Part shown: piece after piece, positions 25,894 through 33,835 of the stretch | How the letters are laid out: every line of letters starts with the position of its first letter | How positions within the stretch are numbered: position 1 is the stretch's first letter | Assembly: GCF_000817775.3 (NCBI RefSeq) | Contig: NZ_JTHE03000057.1 | Coordinates: 1 to 40,892 of the forward strand | Direction: 5' to 3' | DNA: 40,892 nucleotides | Origin: Lyngbya confervoides BDU141951 | Lineage (GTDB): Bacteria; Cyanobacteriota; Cyanobacteriia; Thermosynechococcales; Thermosynechococcaceae | The notes under the pieces: generated by a model | Databases searched by the model: none | The model's input: only the letters and a program-made list of their open reading frames with translations | What the model was told of the DNA's origin: nothing | Made by a program: the position numbers and the translations under genes

Positions 25894-26181
25894 CTAACTG
25901 GCTCTTGGTGCATCGCGCCTCAACAGACTAAACACCTCTCCCTGCTCTGGCGTAATCAAAATCCCCGACTCCGGAATCGTGATCACCTGGCTCCACGTCG
26001 CCTGCTCCGCATACTGGAGCTTGTGCAACGTATGGATGACAGACCGCACCCCCTCCGGCGAGCCAATCACCAGATGCAACAACCGCTCCCGCTCCGGCTG
26101 AGACTGCGTATTCGCGAGCAACACGGGTTTGAGGGACCGGGTGCTTTGAAAGCACCCAGTCCCTGGGATGTAACACAACAT
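25894..26181 (-). CDS. Small conserved hypothetical protein (repeat-copy parent)
   Basis: 95 residues from ATG 26181, which has GGAGG about 10 nt upstream. The central part (ERERLLHLVIGSPEGVRSVI, then LHKLQYAEQATW) and the tail (ESGILITPEQGEVFSLLRR) look like a compact, conserved helical/strand domain with no known function. Its 3' portion is duplicated at 24926-25048 on the other side of vapBC. A 33-nt palindrome (26132-26164) lies inside its 5' coding sequence and translates as GTGCFQSTRSL, which suggests an in-frame insertion. The functional start could therefore be downstream. Confidence 0.55.
   Translation of the reverse strand: MLCYIPGTGCFQSTRSLKPVLLANTQSQPERERLLHLVIGSPEGVRSVIHTLHKLQYAEQATWSQVITIPESGILITPEQGEVFSLLRRDAPRAS
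25912..26034. repeat. 123-bp direct repeat, copy B
   Basis: Partner of 24926-25048. It lies in the coding sequence of the complete gene at 25894-26181. Confidence 0.85.
26132..26164. repeat. 33-nt near-perfect palindrome inside a gene
   Basis: AGGGACCGGGTGCTTT (26132-26147) and AAAGCACCCAGTCCCT (26149-26164) are inverted repeats with one mismatch and a 1-nt centre. It lies within a coding frame and resembles a REP-like mobile palindrome. Confidence 0.75.
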
Positions 26182-26234
26182 AATCGGGTTTCCTCCGATG
26201 AAACAAATGGGCAAGGAAACCCAAAAATCTGGCC

Positions 26235-26572
26235 GCCCCAGACGTATCGCAGTTCGGGACGGCCTAGAATACCTCTAGCCTCCGAGACAGCCACCACTGT
26301 TCTTGGGGGTTAGCCGCTGGTTGGTGGTACCAACACCTTCCAGTGGCGCATGACCAAATTTTTGGGAAATCAAGCTGCCCGCAGACAGCTCTAACTCAGA
26401 AATCTAACCCATCGCGATCGCTCAAGCAAGTCAAAATCGCTACAAGAGGCGATCGCCGTCGTGAACCTTAACACTGTCGCCAGCCAGCTAAGGCGTTAGT
26501 AGATAGATAGCGTTGCTAGTGGAGGTGAATGGATGGGTAGATGAGTAGATGGGTGGATGAGTCTCGTTTGCA
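26235..26572. other. Intergenic region with HIP1 sites and a short GATG repeat
   Basis: No gene was seen. HIP1-type octamers occur near 26413 and 26450. At about 26528-26561 there is a microsatellite-like run of GATGGGTAGATGAGTA units. The region leads directly into the 21-bp array. Confidence 0.45.
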
Positions 26573-26896
26573 CCTTTACTGTCATCGGCTACAGCAGAGT
26601 ATTCAGCTACAACACCTTTGCTGTGTCGCCGCCCACCCTTTCTGTCAGCCGTCACACCTTTCCTGTCAGCCCGTGATCCTTTGCTGCGATCGCGCAACTC
26701 TTTGCTGTCATTGCTCAATGCTTGAGTGCGATCGCGCCATCCTTTCCTGCAACTGCCCAACACAAGCGATCGCGGCGTCACACCTTTGCTGCAAATGCTC
26801 AATTGCCTCCTGCATCTATGCAACCCTTTCCTGTCATAGAGCAATCTCGACTCTACACCCGCCACACTTTGATCTGCTCAATACACACCGTTGCTG
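26573..26896. repeat. Degenerate 21-bp-register repeat array (iteron-like)
   Basis: A motif close to CCTTTGCTGTCA recurs in strict register. Its CTG begins at 26579, 26621, 26642, 26663, 26684, 26705, 26747, 26789, 26810, 26831 and 26894, all differing by multiples of 21 (26874 is off by one). Some slots are degenerate or empty. The flanking bases vary. A 21-bp step is two turns of DNA, so the sites share one face. That fits plasmid iterons or another multi-site binding region. The heptapeptide rhythm seen in every reading frame here follows from 21 being a multiple of three and is not evidence for a gene. No replication initiator gene was found in the window. Confidence 0.7.
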
Positions 26897-27224
26897 TCAT
26901 TGCCATCACTCAATGATGTAGCCTTGACACCAAAATTGCGAGTCCAACCTCAAAGCCAACCCCTCTAAACATTCATCCCAACTTCACAGACATCCTGAGT
27001 TTCTGGTCACACTCTTTGCAATTGAGGCCGCGATCGCCCTGCTGCCCTGGGCAATCTTGGCAATAGACGAGACAAACAGACGCTTCACCCCTAATCGTCG
27101 TCTCCGACAGCCTGATCTGAATTCCTCCGTCACTCCCCCAAACTTTGCAATCGCTCCTGAACTTCATTCATTCAGGCTTTTCGATCCTGCTCATTTATTC
27201 AATTACTTGCAGAGGTGTATCACC

Positions 27225-27596
27225 ATGCCTGTTGTCAATATCACGCGCCGTTTGCCCGTTAAAACCATCAGTGCCGACATCGATTCCCTAAACGGCCTCG
27301 GCACCGTCAACAATTATCTCCCCGTTCGCAGCGATGCCGCACCCGAAGCGCTCAGAGCCAACTTTACAGCCATGCAGGCCATGCAGCAGAAAGAAACCGA
27401 GTTGCAGGCGATGCTGAAAGCCGCTGCCGACGCCGCCCGTCAAGCTGAATGGGACTTCCACAACGGCGTGTTGGGCATGAAAGAAGCCGTTCGCGCCCAG
27501 TTTGGCCCCGATAGCAACGAAGCCCAAGCGATCGGCTACAAGAAGAAGTCGGAATACAAGCGTCCTCGTCGGATGCCTAAAGCCGAAGCGATGTAA
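27225..27596 (+). CDS. Small conserved cyanobacterial plasmid protein
   Basis: 123 residues from ATG 27225 (AGAGGTG 8-9 nt upstream); an ATG at 27057 gives an implausible N-terminal extension. The start is strand-like (VVNITRRLPVKTI). A helical middle (QAMQQKETELQAMLKAAADA) and a basic tail (EAQAIGYKKKSEYKRPRR) follow. The tail pattern recurs in small uncharacterised cyanobacterial proteins. It may bind nucleic acid through this tail, but no motif proves this. A good terminator follows, and it lies downstream of the repeat array, from which it may be controlled. Confidence 0.7.
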   Translation: MPVVNITRRLPVKTISADIDSLNGLGTVNNYLPVRSDAAPEALRANFTAMQAMQQKETELQAMLKAAADAARQAEWDFHNGVLGMKEAVRAQFGPDSNEAQAIGYKKKSEYKRPRRMPKAEAM

Positions 27597-27619
27597 ACCG
27601 CTTGCACAATCTAACTTTT

Positions 27620-27653
27620 AAGGCTCGTGAGCATTGCTGGCGGGCCTTTTTTT
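27620..27653 (+). terminator. Rho-independent terminator
   Basis: AGGCTCG (27621-27627) pairs with CGGGCCT (27641-27647), allowing one G-U pair, followed by a run of T to 27653. It lies 25 nt after the stop at 27596 and between two convergent genes. Confidence 0.85.
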
Positions 27654-27674
27654 ACTCTTTTTTGCATCACTCGG

Positions 27675-29921
27675 TTACGCAAAAAAGAGTTTCTGACGAT
27701 CAATTCCATGCAAAATGCTCAACTGCCCCAAACGCTGCACTTCTTTAATCATCCTGTCTGCATAATGCAATGGCATAGGTAGCCGACTCGATCTGAACGC
27801 GCTTGCCGGATGAAACTGACTTAGGGCAAAAATCTCGTTAGCCAGCAGCCGAAGTGATGCATCCCCATGTATTTTCACAACTTCAAGTGGTCTAGCACTT
27901 CCTCCCGCATGAGCTTGACTCGTCACAATTCTGAAAGCATCGTCTGCAATGCTGAATCCTGTTCCAGGATCTACTTCGTGAAAAACGTCATTTTGCAGCC
28001 GTTTAGCCATTCGCCCTGCCCCAGACTTATGAACTTCCAACAAGTCAACCGCAATATTTTCGGCTTCCAAATTATTGATAGTGTAATCAAACTCTTGATC
28101 GCGCACAAAGCCATCTCTGAGTAAAAAAATCCTGCCTGGATTCCTATTATTCAATCGATAGAATCGCTCAACGATACTGCTGGTTGCTTCCCAGATGGCT
28201 TGCGATGAAAAACTCTCCCCAAGTTGCGCTTCAGGTATTTCCCATCCCAAACTTTGACCATTTGCTAGAACTGCGAAAGCGCTTGTTCCATAAAACAGCT
28301 TTTTGTTAGTCCCTGCATCGAAGCCAATACATAAATCAGCCGCTTGTGGATCAGCGGGCATCTTCATCCCGATTGGTTGCCAACCAGCTTTTACTAAAAG
28401 TCCTAACGTAACATTAGCCGCTCGATATTGATCTAACCCGCGCATGGGACGCATAAACTGCAAAGCTATCCCCGCCTGAAGTGCCTCTCGCCGAAATTGC
28501 GCTTTACGAGCGTTACCTAACATCGGGCTAACGACAAGCATTGTTTTGATATTTAAATCCGAAATGGAACTCCAGAATCGGCGTCTCTCCATATCGCTTT
28601 CAGGTAAGTCTCGTCTGTGAAACCGATGGCTCAATTCAAGACTTACACCACTAGCTTTAGCTACTTTCGACAACTGATTTTTAACCGCTTCAGGCCAATC
28701 ATTATCTTCTTGCAGCAAGTTCAAGTACCCGAACTGCGTCTCGCCTGTGCGTAAACAGCCCTTATTAAGGGCATCATTTGCACGCTTCACTTCGGACTCA
28801 TTTCGGGCTATCAAGCTATGCGAGGTAAATAGAGTCGCGATTCTCTTTTGAGGAGAAACCTCACTACTCTCTAAGCCATAGATTTTTTTAGAAATGAACT
28901 TAGCTATGCCTTGGCCTTTACTCAACCTTTCGTTTATGGATTTTCGCACTCCTGTTAGAACATTCTCGGCATCCCGGTCACCTTGCTCAGCGACATAGCT
29001 CAAAACTTCCATCGAAACACTGGGTTGTAGCAGCTTTGAGAGATGAGCAACTCTATCTTGCTTTGCACCCCATTTTCTAGTGCTTCGAACATATACAACA
29101 AATGAGTCTTGAATGATTTGCTCAGAAACACCTTTATTGCGATGGTAATCCGCCAACGTAATCCCTAAATCCTTGATATCGATATCTTCTGGCCGTTCTT
29201 CACTGCCTTCCAGAAAGTACCACGATATATCACTACCTACGTTCCTCACAAAATTGACTGGCACGTCTGGATATCTAGTAAGCCATTGATGCAAAGTCCA
29301 GGGTGAGTAAAAGCGGTAATGGGTATCAATTTCGAGGTTTAATTGACCATTCTCATCAATGGCTACATCGACTAGAGCGCCTTTGAGAACCTGCCATCCA
29401 TCTCCTGAACTTTCAATTTTCGATTCATCCCACCAAACTAATCCTTCTCCAGCACGTTCAACCTTTTGGCCTTTGATTTTCTGTAGTTCTTGCCTAAGAT
29501 GTTTTCTAAATATCTGCTCTAAGGCTTTCCTCTCTACAGAACTTTCAGGCTTTAGTTGCATTTCATCAACGAATTGCAGATGCCAGCCCTCACCCTGAAG
29601 GCGGTCTTCTTCAATTGGCGCTGAAGTTATGATTCCGCTGTCTAATCTCGCCCCAGCTACGTAGCCAATTTGATAGAGAATTCTTCCGACAGCCTTATAA
29701 ATATCTGAATTTTCTGGAGATTCTTCAAAGAAGTATCGGTATCTAAAAACTCTCAAGTCATCTTCGTCTAAGGAGCGAACTGGGAAACGATTCAAGTAGA
29801 CTTCAGGACGTTGATTCATGCGAGCAACCTGGCTCTTACAGCGAAATATGTCTGTACTAGCTTCCGATTGTAGTTGCCACTTTCCATTAATGTCCACATT
29901 TAGTGGATTTTTGTTTTGCAA
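27675..29921 (-). CDS. Long prokaryotic Argonaute with complete catalytic tetrad
   Basis: 748 residues from TTG 29921; ATG 29819 (714 residues) is a credible alternative, since the Argonaute N-domain begins just after it (VYLNRFPVRSLDEDDLRVF). Argonautes use short DNA or RNA guides to cut matching nucleic acid. The PIWI tetrad is complete: D535 (CIGFDAGTN), E569, D603 (LLRDGFV) and D722 (PLHYADRM). The D-E and D-D steps of 34 and 68 residues equal those of Thermus TtAgo (D478, E512, D546). The middle holds a PAZ-like region, and the MID domain lies about 455-525. The length fits catalytically active long-A Argonautes such as the cyanobacterial SeAgo. No effector gene is adjacent. A truncated transfer gene lies 68 bp to its right. 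Confidence 0.93.
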   Translation of the reverse strand: MQNKNPLNVDINGKWQLQSEASTDIFRCKSQVARMNQRPEVYLNRFPVRSLDEDDLRVFRYRYFFEESPENSDIYKAVGRILYQIGYVAGARLDSGIITSAPIEEDRLQGEGWHLQFVDEMQLKPESSVERKALEQIFRKHLRQELQKIKGQKVERAGEGLVWWDESKIESSGDGWQVLKGALVDVAIDENGQLNLEIDTHYRFYSPWTLHQWLTRYPDVPVNFVRNVGSDISWYFLEGSEERPEDIDIKDLGITLADYHRNKGVSEQIIQDSFVVYVRSTRKWGAKQDRVAHLSKLLQPSVSMEVLSYVAEQGDRDAENVLTGVRKSINERLSKGQGIAKFISKKIYGLESSEVSPQKRIATLFTSHSLIARNESEVKRANDALNKGCLRTGETQFGYLNLLQEDNDWPEAVKNQLSKVAKASGVSLELSHRFHRRDLPESDMERRRFWSSISDLNIKTMLVVSPMLGNARKAQFRREALQAGIALQFMRPMRGLDQYRAANVTLGLLVKAGWQPIGMKMPADPQAADLCIGFDAGTNKKLFYGTSAFAVLANGQSLGWEIPEAQLGESFSSQAIWEATSSIVERFYRLNNRNPGRIFLLRDGFVRDQEFDYTINNLEAENIAVDLLEVHKSGAGRMAKRLQNDVFHEVDPGTGFSIADDAFRIVTSQAHAGGSARPLEVVKIHGDASLRLLANEIFALSQFHPASAFRSSRLPMPLHYADRMIKEVQRLGQLSILHGIDRQKLFFA

Positions 29922-29988
29922 ATGCTAGTCGTAGTGCTTTATGCCTCCATTGAAGCGATCGCGATTTCCAATGCCTTGATCGCGATGA

Positions 29989-30123
29989 GCCATTGATATT
30001 TGCAGCAAGAGAAGCGATCGCATTCAAGATCGACGGGAAACGGCAGCGGCCTACTCCGACAGCATTGTGCAGGGCGGGCAGATCATCATGCCGGGAGTCG
30101 GCATCAATCCGGGAGGAGTGTAA
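29989..30123 (+). pseudogene. C-terminal remnant of a lost transfer gene
   Basis: An open frame from 29989 to the TAA at 30121-30123 has no start codon of its own and encodes a plausible C-terminus (RIQDRRETAAAYSDSI, then GGQIIMPGVG, INPGG). It ends 3 nt before the VirB6-like gene, exactly where a coupled upstream gene should end. HIP1 sites cluster at 29950-30022, the likely breakpoint with the Argonaute segment. It may be the tail of a VirB5/TrbJ-like protein, but it is too short to identify. Confidence 0.6.
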
Positions 30124-30126
30124 CCG

Positions 30127-31281
30127 ATGGTTGATTTGACCCACACCCTCATCCTGGCCCAGCAGGGATCCGAAGCCGCAGCGGATGTCATTCAGGGAGC
30201 CCTGCAGCTCAGTGAGGACACCATTGCCTCCTGGAATGAAACCTGGGTTGATCTGATTCGGGCCGATTCGCCTTTCTGGCAAACGATTGTGCAGTTCTCC
30301 AGGGGCATTCTGGCCCTTTGCTTCCTGTATATGTTCGTGCGCTTCGGCAACGAGATTATGAAGTCGCGCTACCTGGGCACGGTGGTGGAACTGTTTACCT
30401 TCCCGTTGGTAGTGCTGCTGTTTCTGGGCAGTAACGGCAGGCTCCTATCGGAATCCATCCTGGCGCTGCGGGCCGTGGGCTATCGGCTGACTTCGGGGCT
30501 GCTCTCCCAGCAGATTGTGGGCTACACCCTGCAAGATGCCGTGACCCAGTTCGGCCTCAACAACCTGGGCGTGCAGCGCATCAAGCAGGTCTACAGCGAG
30601 TGTGAAGGGCTGACCGGCGATCCGTTTTTGGAGTGCTGGGACAGTAAGGCCGACGAGGTGCGGGCCATCTATCAGAATCTGGAAGCCCAGAACGGCAATA
30701 TCAGCTTTGGGCCGCTGGAAGCTTTTGCCGAATCCGCGATTAACCGCACTGGCATTGCCGCCATTGGCGATCTTGTAGAGGTGGGCTCCGGGGCACTGCA
30801 AGGGGACTTCAGCGGGGCCTTTGCCAGCGTACTGCAAGACCGACTGCTGCCGATTATCCAGACGATTCTCTACGGGCTGCAGTGGGCCTTCGTCAACATT
30901 GTCGAAGCCGCCCTGTTGATTGCGGCAGTGGTGGCTCCAATCGCCCTGGCGCTTTCCATTTTGCCCGTCGCGGGTCGGCCCATCTGGGCCTGGTTATCCG
31001 GCTTTGTGGGGCTGATTGGTCTGCAGATTGGCTACAACCTGCTCGTGGGCATCGTGGCGGCGGTGCTGGCCAACACACGGGGTGGGGCTTTAGAGGTGTC
31101 GCAGAATCTGGGCTTCTTGCTTTTTATCTCGGTGTTTGCGCCCGGTCTGGTCACCGCGTTGGCCACCTGGAGCGCCACGTCTTTGTTCTCCGCCATCAGT
31201 CGGCGGGCCAACAGCATTGCCAGCACTGTCACGGGCGGGCTGTCCACCGCCGCCAAATTTGCCGTTCTCAAATCAAGATGA
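30127..31281 (+). CDS. VirB6/TrbL-like inner-membrane transfer protein
   Basis: A 384-residue polytopic membrane protein and the first complete gene of the transfer operon. Hydrophobic segments lie near residues 55-75, 88-102, about 250-290 (ALLIAAVVAPIALALSI), 295-315 and 330-360. The C-terminal three helices have the Gly/Ala/Trp-rich look of VirB6/TrbL, which forms part of the inner-membrane DNA passage. A hydrophilic loop with two cysteines (about 155-175) lies between them. Its stop overlaps the next start (ATGA at 31278-31281). It is preceded at 3 nt by a truncated gene and has no promoter of its own nearby. Confidence 0.7.
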   Translation: MVDLTHTLILAQQGSEAAADVIQGALQLSEDTIASWNETWVDLIRADSPFWQTIVQFSRGILALCFLYMFVRFGNEIMKSRYLGTVVELFTFPLVVLLFLGSNGRLLSESILALRAVGYRLTSGLLSQQIVGYTLQDAVTQFGLNNLGVQRIKQVYSECEGLTGDPFLECWDSKADEVRAIYQNLEAQNGNISFGPLEAFAESAINRTGIAAIGDLVEVGSGALQGDFSGAFASVLQDRLLPIIQTILYGLQWAFVNIVEAALLIAAVVAPIALALSILPVAGRPIWAWLSGFVGLIGLQIGYNLLVGIVAAVLANTRGGALEVSQNLGFLLFISVFAPGLVTALATWSATSLFSAISRRANSIASTVTGGLSTAAKFAVLKSR

Positions 31282-32102
31282 TGCAGCAGCTCAAAGGATT
31301 CTTTCACTCGCAACCGGACGATGAGCCGTTTACCACCGCGCAGGCCGGGACGGCGGAGACTGCCCGGAATGATACGGAGGTAGAAGGCACCGAGCAACCC
31401 GTTTACCTGCCTATCAAGAGCGAGAACTCGCTAATTATCCTCCTGGGGATTCTGGGGGTGGGGCTGCTGGTGAGCCTGTTTGCCAATGTCTTTTTGCTCT
31501 TCAACAACCGCGCCCTGGCGCAACGGGAGAGCATCTACGTGCAGCAGCCCGATGGCACCACTGCCAAGGCCGCTGCCTTTGATGTGACCCACCGCGAAGC
31601 AGAAGTCATTAAGAATACCGCCGTGCGCTGGATGCAGCTCACCTTTGAATGGGACAACCAGATTCCGGGCTCCAATGCCGAAGACCAGGGCTACACCGTC
31701 GAGGGCACCACCCAAAAAGTGCCGACTGAGGTGTATCTGGCTTCTTATCTGATGGACACAGGTTTTCGGCAGGAATTTCTGCGTCTGATGGGTACCGAGA
31801 AAATCTCTCCGGGCGTGTTGCAGGGCCGCATCAAATCTTCCGTGCGCTTCTTTGCCATTTCCGATCCCCGGCAGGTGGGTGAGGGCCTCTGGGAAGTGGA
31901 TATTGTCGCCACGCGCATTGAGCGCGATCGCAATCGGGAAGTGGCGGAGGTGCCGATGAATCGCACCATTACCCTGAAAGCGATTCCGCCCGTTGAACCT
32001 GTCTTTGAAGAGCTAGAGCCGCTGGCCTGGCGGCAGCAAATGTATGACCTGCTCGCCAATGGCCTGGTCATTGTCAAAGTTGAACCCCTGGAGGTGGATT
32101 AA
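31278..32102 (+). CDS. VirB8/TrbF-like assembly protein
   Basis: 274 residues from ATG 31278, in ATGA overlap with the previous gene. A charged N-terminus (50 residues) precedes one membrane segment (about 52-76, LIILLGILGVGLLVSLFANV). A periplasmic domain follows, with the alternating strands and helices of the NTF2-like VirB8/TrbF fold (for example VRWMQLTFEWDNQI and VRFFAISDPRQV). Such proteins nucleate the secretion channel in the inner membrane. Its stop overlaps the next start by 1 nt (TAATG). Assignment rests on topology, length and operon position more than on a diagnostic motif. Confidence 0.6.
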   Translation: MMQQLKGFFHSQPDDEPFTTAQAGTAETARNDTEVEGTEQPVYLPIKSENSLIILLGILGVGLLVSLFANVFLLFNNRALAQRESIYVQQPDGTTAKAAAFDVTHREAEVIKNTAVRWMQLTFEWDNQIPGSNAEDQGYTVEGTTQKVPTEVYLASYLMDTGFRQEFLRLMGTEKISPGVLQGRIKSSVRFFAISDPRQVGEGLWEVDIVATRIERDRNREVAEVPMNRTITLKAIPPVEPVFEELEPLAWRQQMYDLLANGLVIVKVEPLEVD

Positions 32103-33835
32103 TGAACGGAATGCAGCAAGACCATCAACCCAGGGCATTTCCAGGGGATGAGGCAGACTTTACGGGCAGTCGCATTGAAACGGCTCCCGTTGAGCCCGCT
32201 GCCGAGGCCAATGGTCACACGGCCAACGGCCAGGGAGACGATGAGATCCCCTATGAAGAGCGAGCGCAGTTTGCCGGAGTGGAAGCCGATGACGATGATG
32301 AACTCGTCACCACTGATGAGCTGATCGAGGCTCCCAGCAGTGCCGCCGATCGCGGGGTGGAAAATTCTCCCCTGACGCGACTGAGTTTTGTGGGCAGTGC
32401 CTTGGGAGCGATCGCCTTAATTATCTGGATGTTCTCTGGCTTCTTTACCGGGGGCAATCAGCAGGCTCAGGAATCCGAAGCGGAGAGTCCCCTGCCAGCG
32501 GAGTCAGCGAGTGCCTTTGGCGAAGATGACCGGATGCGGGCGGAGCTGGCCCTGATTGAGCAGGCGCGATCGCAACCGGAACAGCGGTTGGCGGAGACGC
32601 CGCAGCGACCGACATCTGAAGCTGAGGAAGAAACCCCGGCAGAAGCAGACGCACCGCCAACTACCCCGCCGACGCGAGTCTCACGTCCGACACCAGCACC
32701 GACACCGACTCGTCCAGCGGCCACACCACCTCCAGAACCCGCCGCCTCGCCGACAGTTAGGCCATCCTCTGTGGCAGAAGAAGCAGAAGAAGTTGATCCG
32801 CTAGAGCAGTGGGCGCGGCTGTCAGAAGCAGGGGCAGCGGGAGCTGATGTGGCGCTGGTGCCAGAGCCGGAGATTGATGAGCCCGCTGGGGATACAGAGC
32901 AACAGCAACCCACCAGGGGCAACCCGAATGCCCGTCGTCAGAGCCCTCGCAGCGACTCAGAAGCTTTGCCGTTTCCCGCCGCCACCGTGGGTGATGATCC
33001 GGTGCCGCTACTCAATGAGGGGGGCATCAGCAACAAGGAAGCCGAGCCCGCCACTAGTCAGAATCCTAATGCCGAGGTGCGGTTAGCGTCGTCATCACCA
33101 GGAGCGACGGGCATCATCCAGCAGCGCCCGGTCACGCCAGCCGCTGGTGAGGCCGCCGAGATGGATCAGCTTCAGCAAGTCGCCATTGGGGAATCTGCTC
33201 CCGGCACCGTCATCGTGCCGGTAGTCTATGCCGGAGGGGAGGTCTCAGCGCGGGGACGCTTCGTGATCGAACTGACTGAACCGCTGCGGGACATTGACGG
33301 CGAAGTAGCACTAGCGGCAGGCACGGTGCTGATTACCCAGCTCACTGAAATTCTCGATGCCAATATCCTCCGGCAGCAGGTGGTGGCGATCGTTTACCGG
33401 GATGAACAGGGCCAGGTGCGGCAGGAAGCCATTGAACCAGGCGTGCTGATGGTGCGCGGGGAAGATAATCGCCCCCTAGTGGCCCAGGTCCGAAATGATG
33501 ATGGGGGCAGTGACTTGGGCGACGATGTGCTGGTGGGTGCCCTCTCGGCCCTGGGCAATATCGGGGCGGTGTTAAATGCCCCGGATGCCGTGACCACAGC
33601 TACCTCGGAAGCCGCAGGCGGCACTTCTTCGACCAGCACCACCACGACGGTCACTAGCGGTCAGGAGGATGATCTGGTGGCAGCGGCCTTAGAAGGCTTC
33701 TTCACGCCAGTCAGTGAGCGCGTAGCTGAGCGCTTTGAGCAGCAGCGTCAAAACACCTCCTCTCCATATCTGTTTGTGCCGGAAGGACAGGCCGTTTCCG
33801 TGTTCGTCAATGGTGTATTGGAGGTGGCCCAATGA
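32102..33835 (+). CDS. VirB10/TrbI-like channel protein
   Basis: 577 residues. A long acidic cytoplasmic N-terminus (1-92) precedes a single membrane helix (about 95-115, FVGSALGAIALIIWMFSGFF). A Pro/Glu/Ala-rich disordered periplasmic linker (120-300) follows, then a beta-rich C-terminal domain (about 355-577). That domain contains APGTVIVPVVYAGGEVSARG and EVALAAGTVLITQL, the pattern of the VirB10/TrbI outer-membrane-core fold. It bridges inner and outer membranes of the conjugation channel and opens it in response to ATP use. It overlaps the following gene by 4 nt (ATGA), so the operon is tightly coupled. Confidence 0.8.
   Translation: MNGMQQDHQPRAFPGDEADFTGSRIETAPVEPAAEANGHTANGQGDDEIPYEERAQFAGVEADDDDELVTTDELIEAPSSAADRGVENSPLTRLSFVGSALGAIALIIWMFSGFFTGGNQQAQESEAESPLPAESASAFGEDDRMRAELALIEQARSQPEQRLAETPQRPTSEAEEETPAEADAPPTTPPTRVSRPTPAPTPTRPAATPPPEPAASPTVRPSSVAEEAEEVDPLEQWARLSEAGAAGADVALVPEPEIDEPAGDTEQQQPTRGNPNARRQSPRSDSEALPFPAATVGDDPVPLLNEGGISNKEAEPATSQNPNAEVRLASSSPGATGIIQQRPVTPAAGEAAEMDQLQQVAIGESAPGTVIVPVVYAGGEVSARGRFVIELTEPLRDIDGEVALAAGTVLITQLTEILDANILRQQVVAIVYRDEQGQVRQEAIEPGVLMVRGEDNRPLVAQVRNDDGGSDLGDDVLVGALSALGNIGAVLNAPDAVTTATSEAAGGTSSTSTTTTVTSGQEDDLVAAALEGFFTPVSERVAERFEQQRQNTSSPYLFVPEGQAVSVFVNGVLEVAQ

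Noticed and set aside
26573-26896. CRISPR array
   Set aside because: The units are short, degenerate and overlapping in a 21-bp register, without constant repeats and unique spacers. No cas genes are nearby.
26488-26921. Open frames on both strands with heptapeptide repeats over the 21-bp array
   Set aside because: The repeats appear in all frames because the DNA period is a multiple of three. There are no ribosome binding sites, and the composition (very Cys/His-rich or Ser/Arg/Lys-rich) is implausible.
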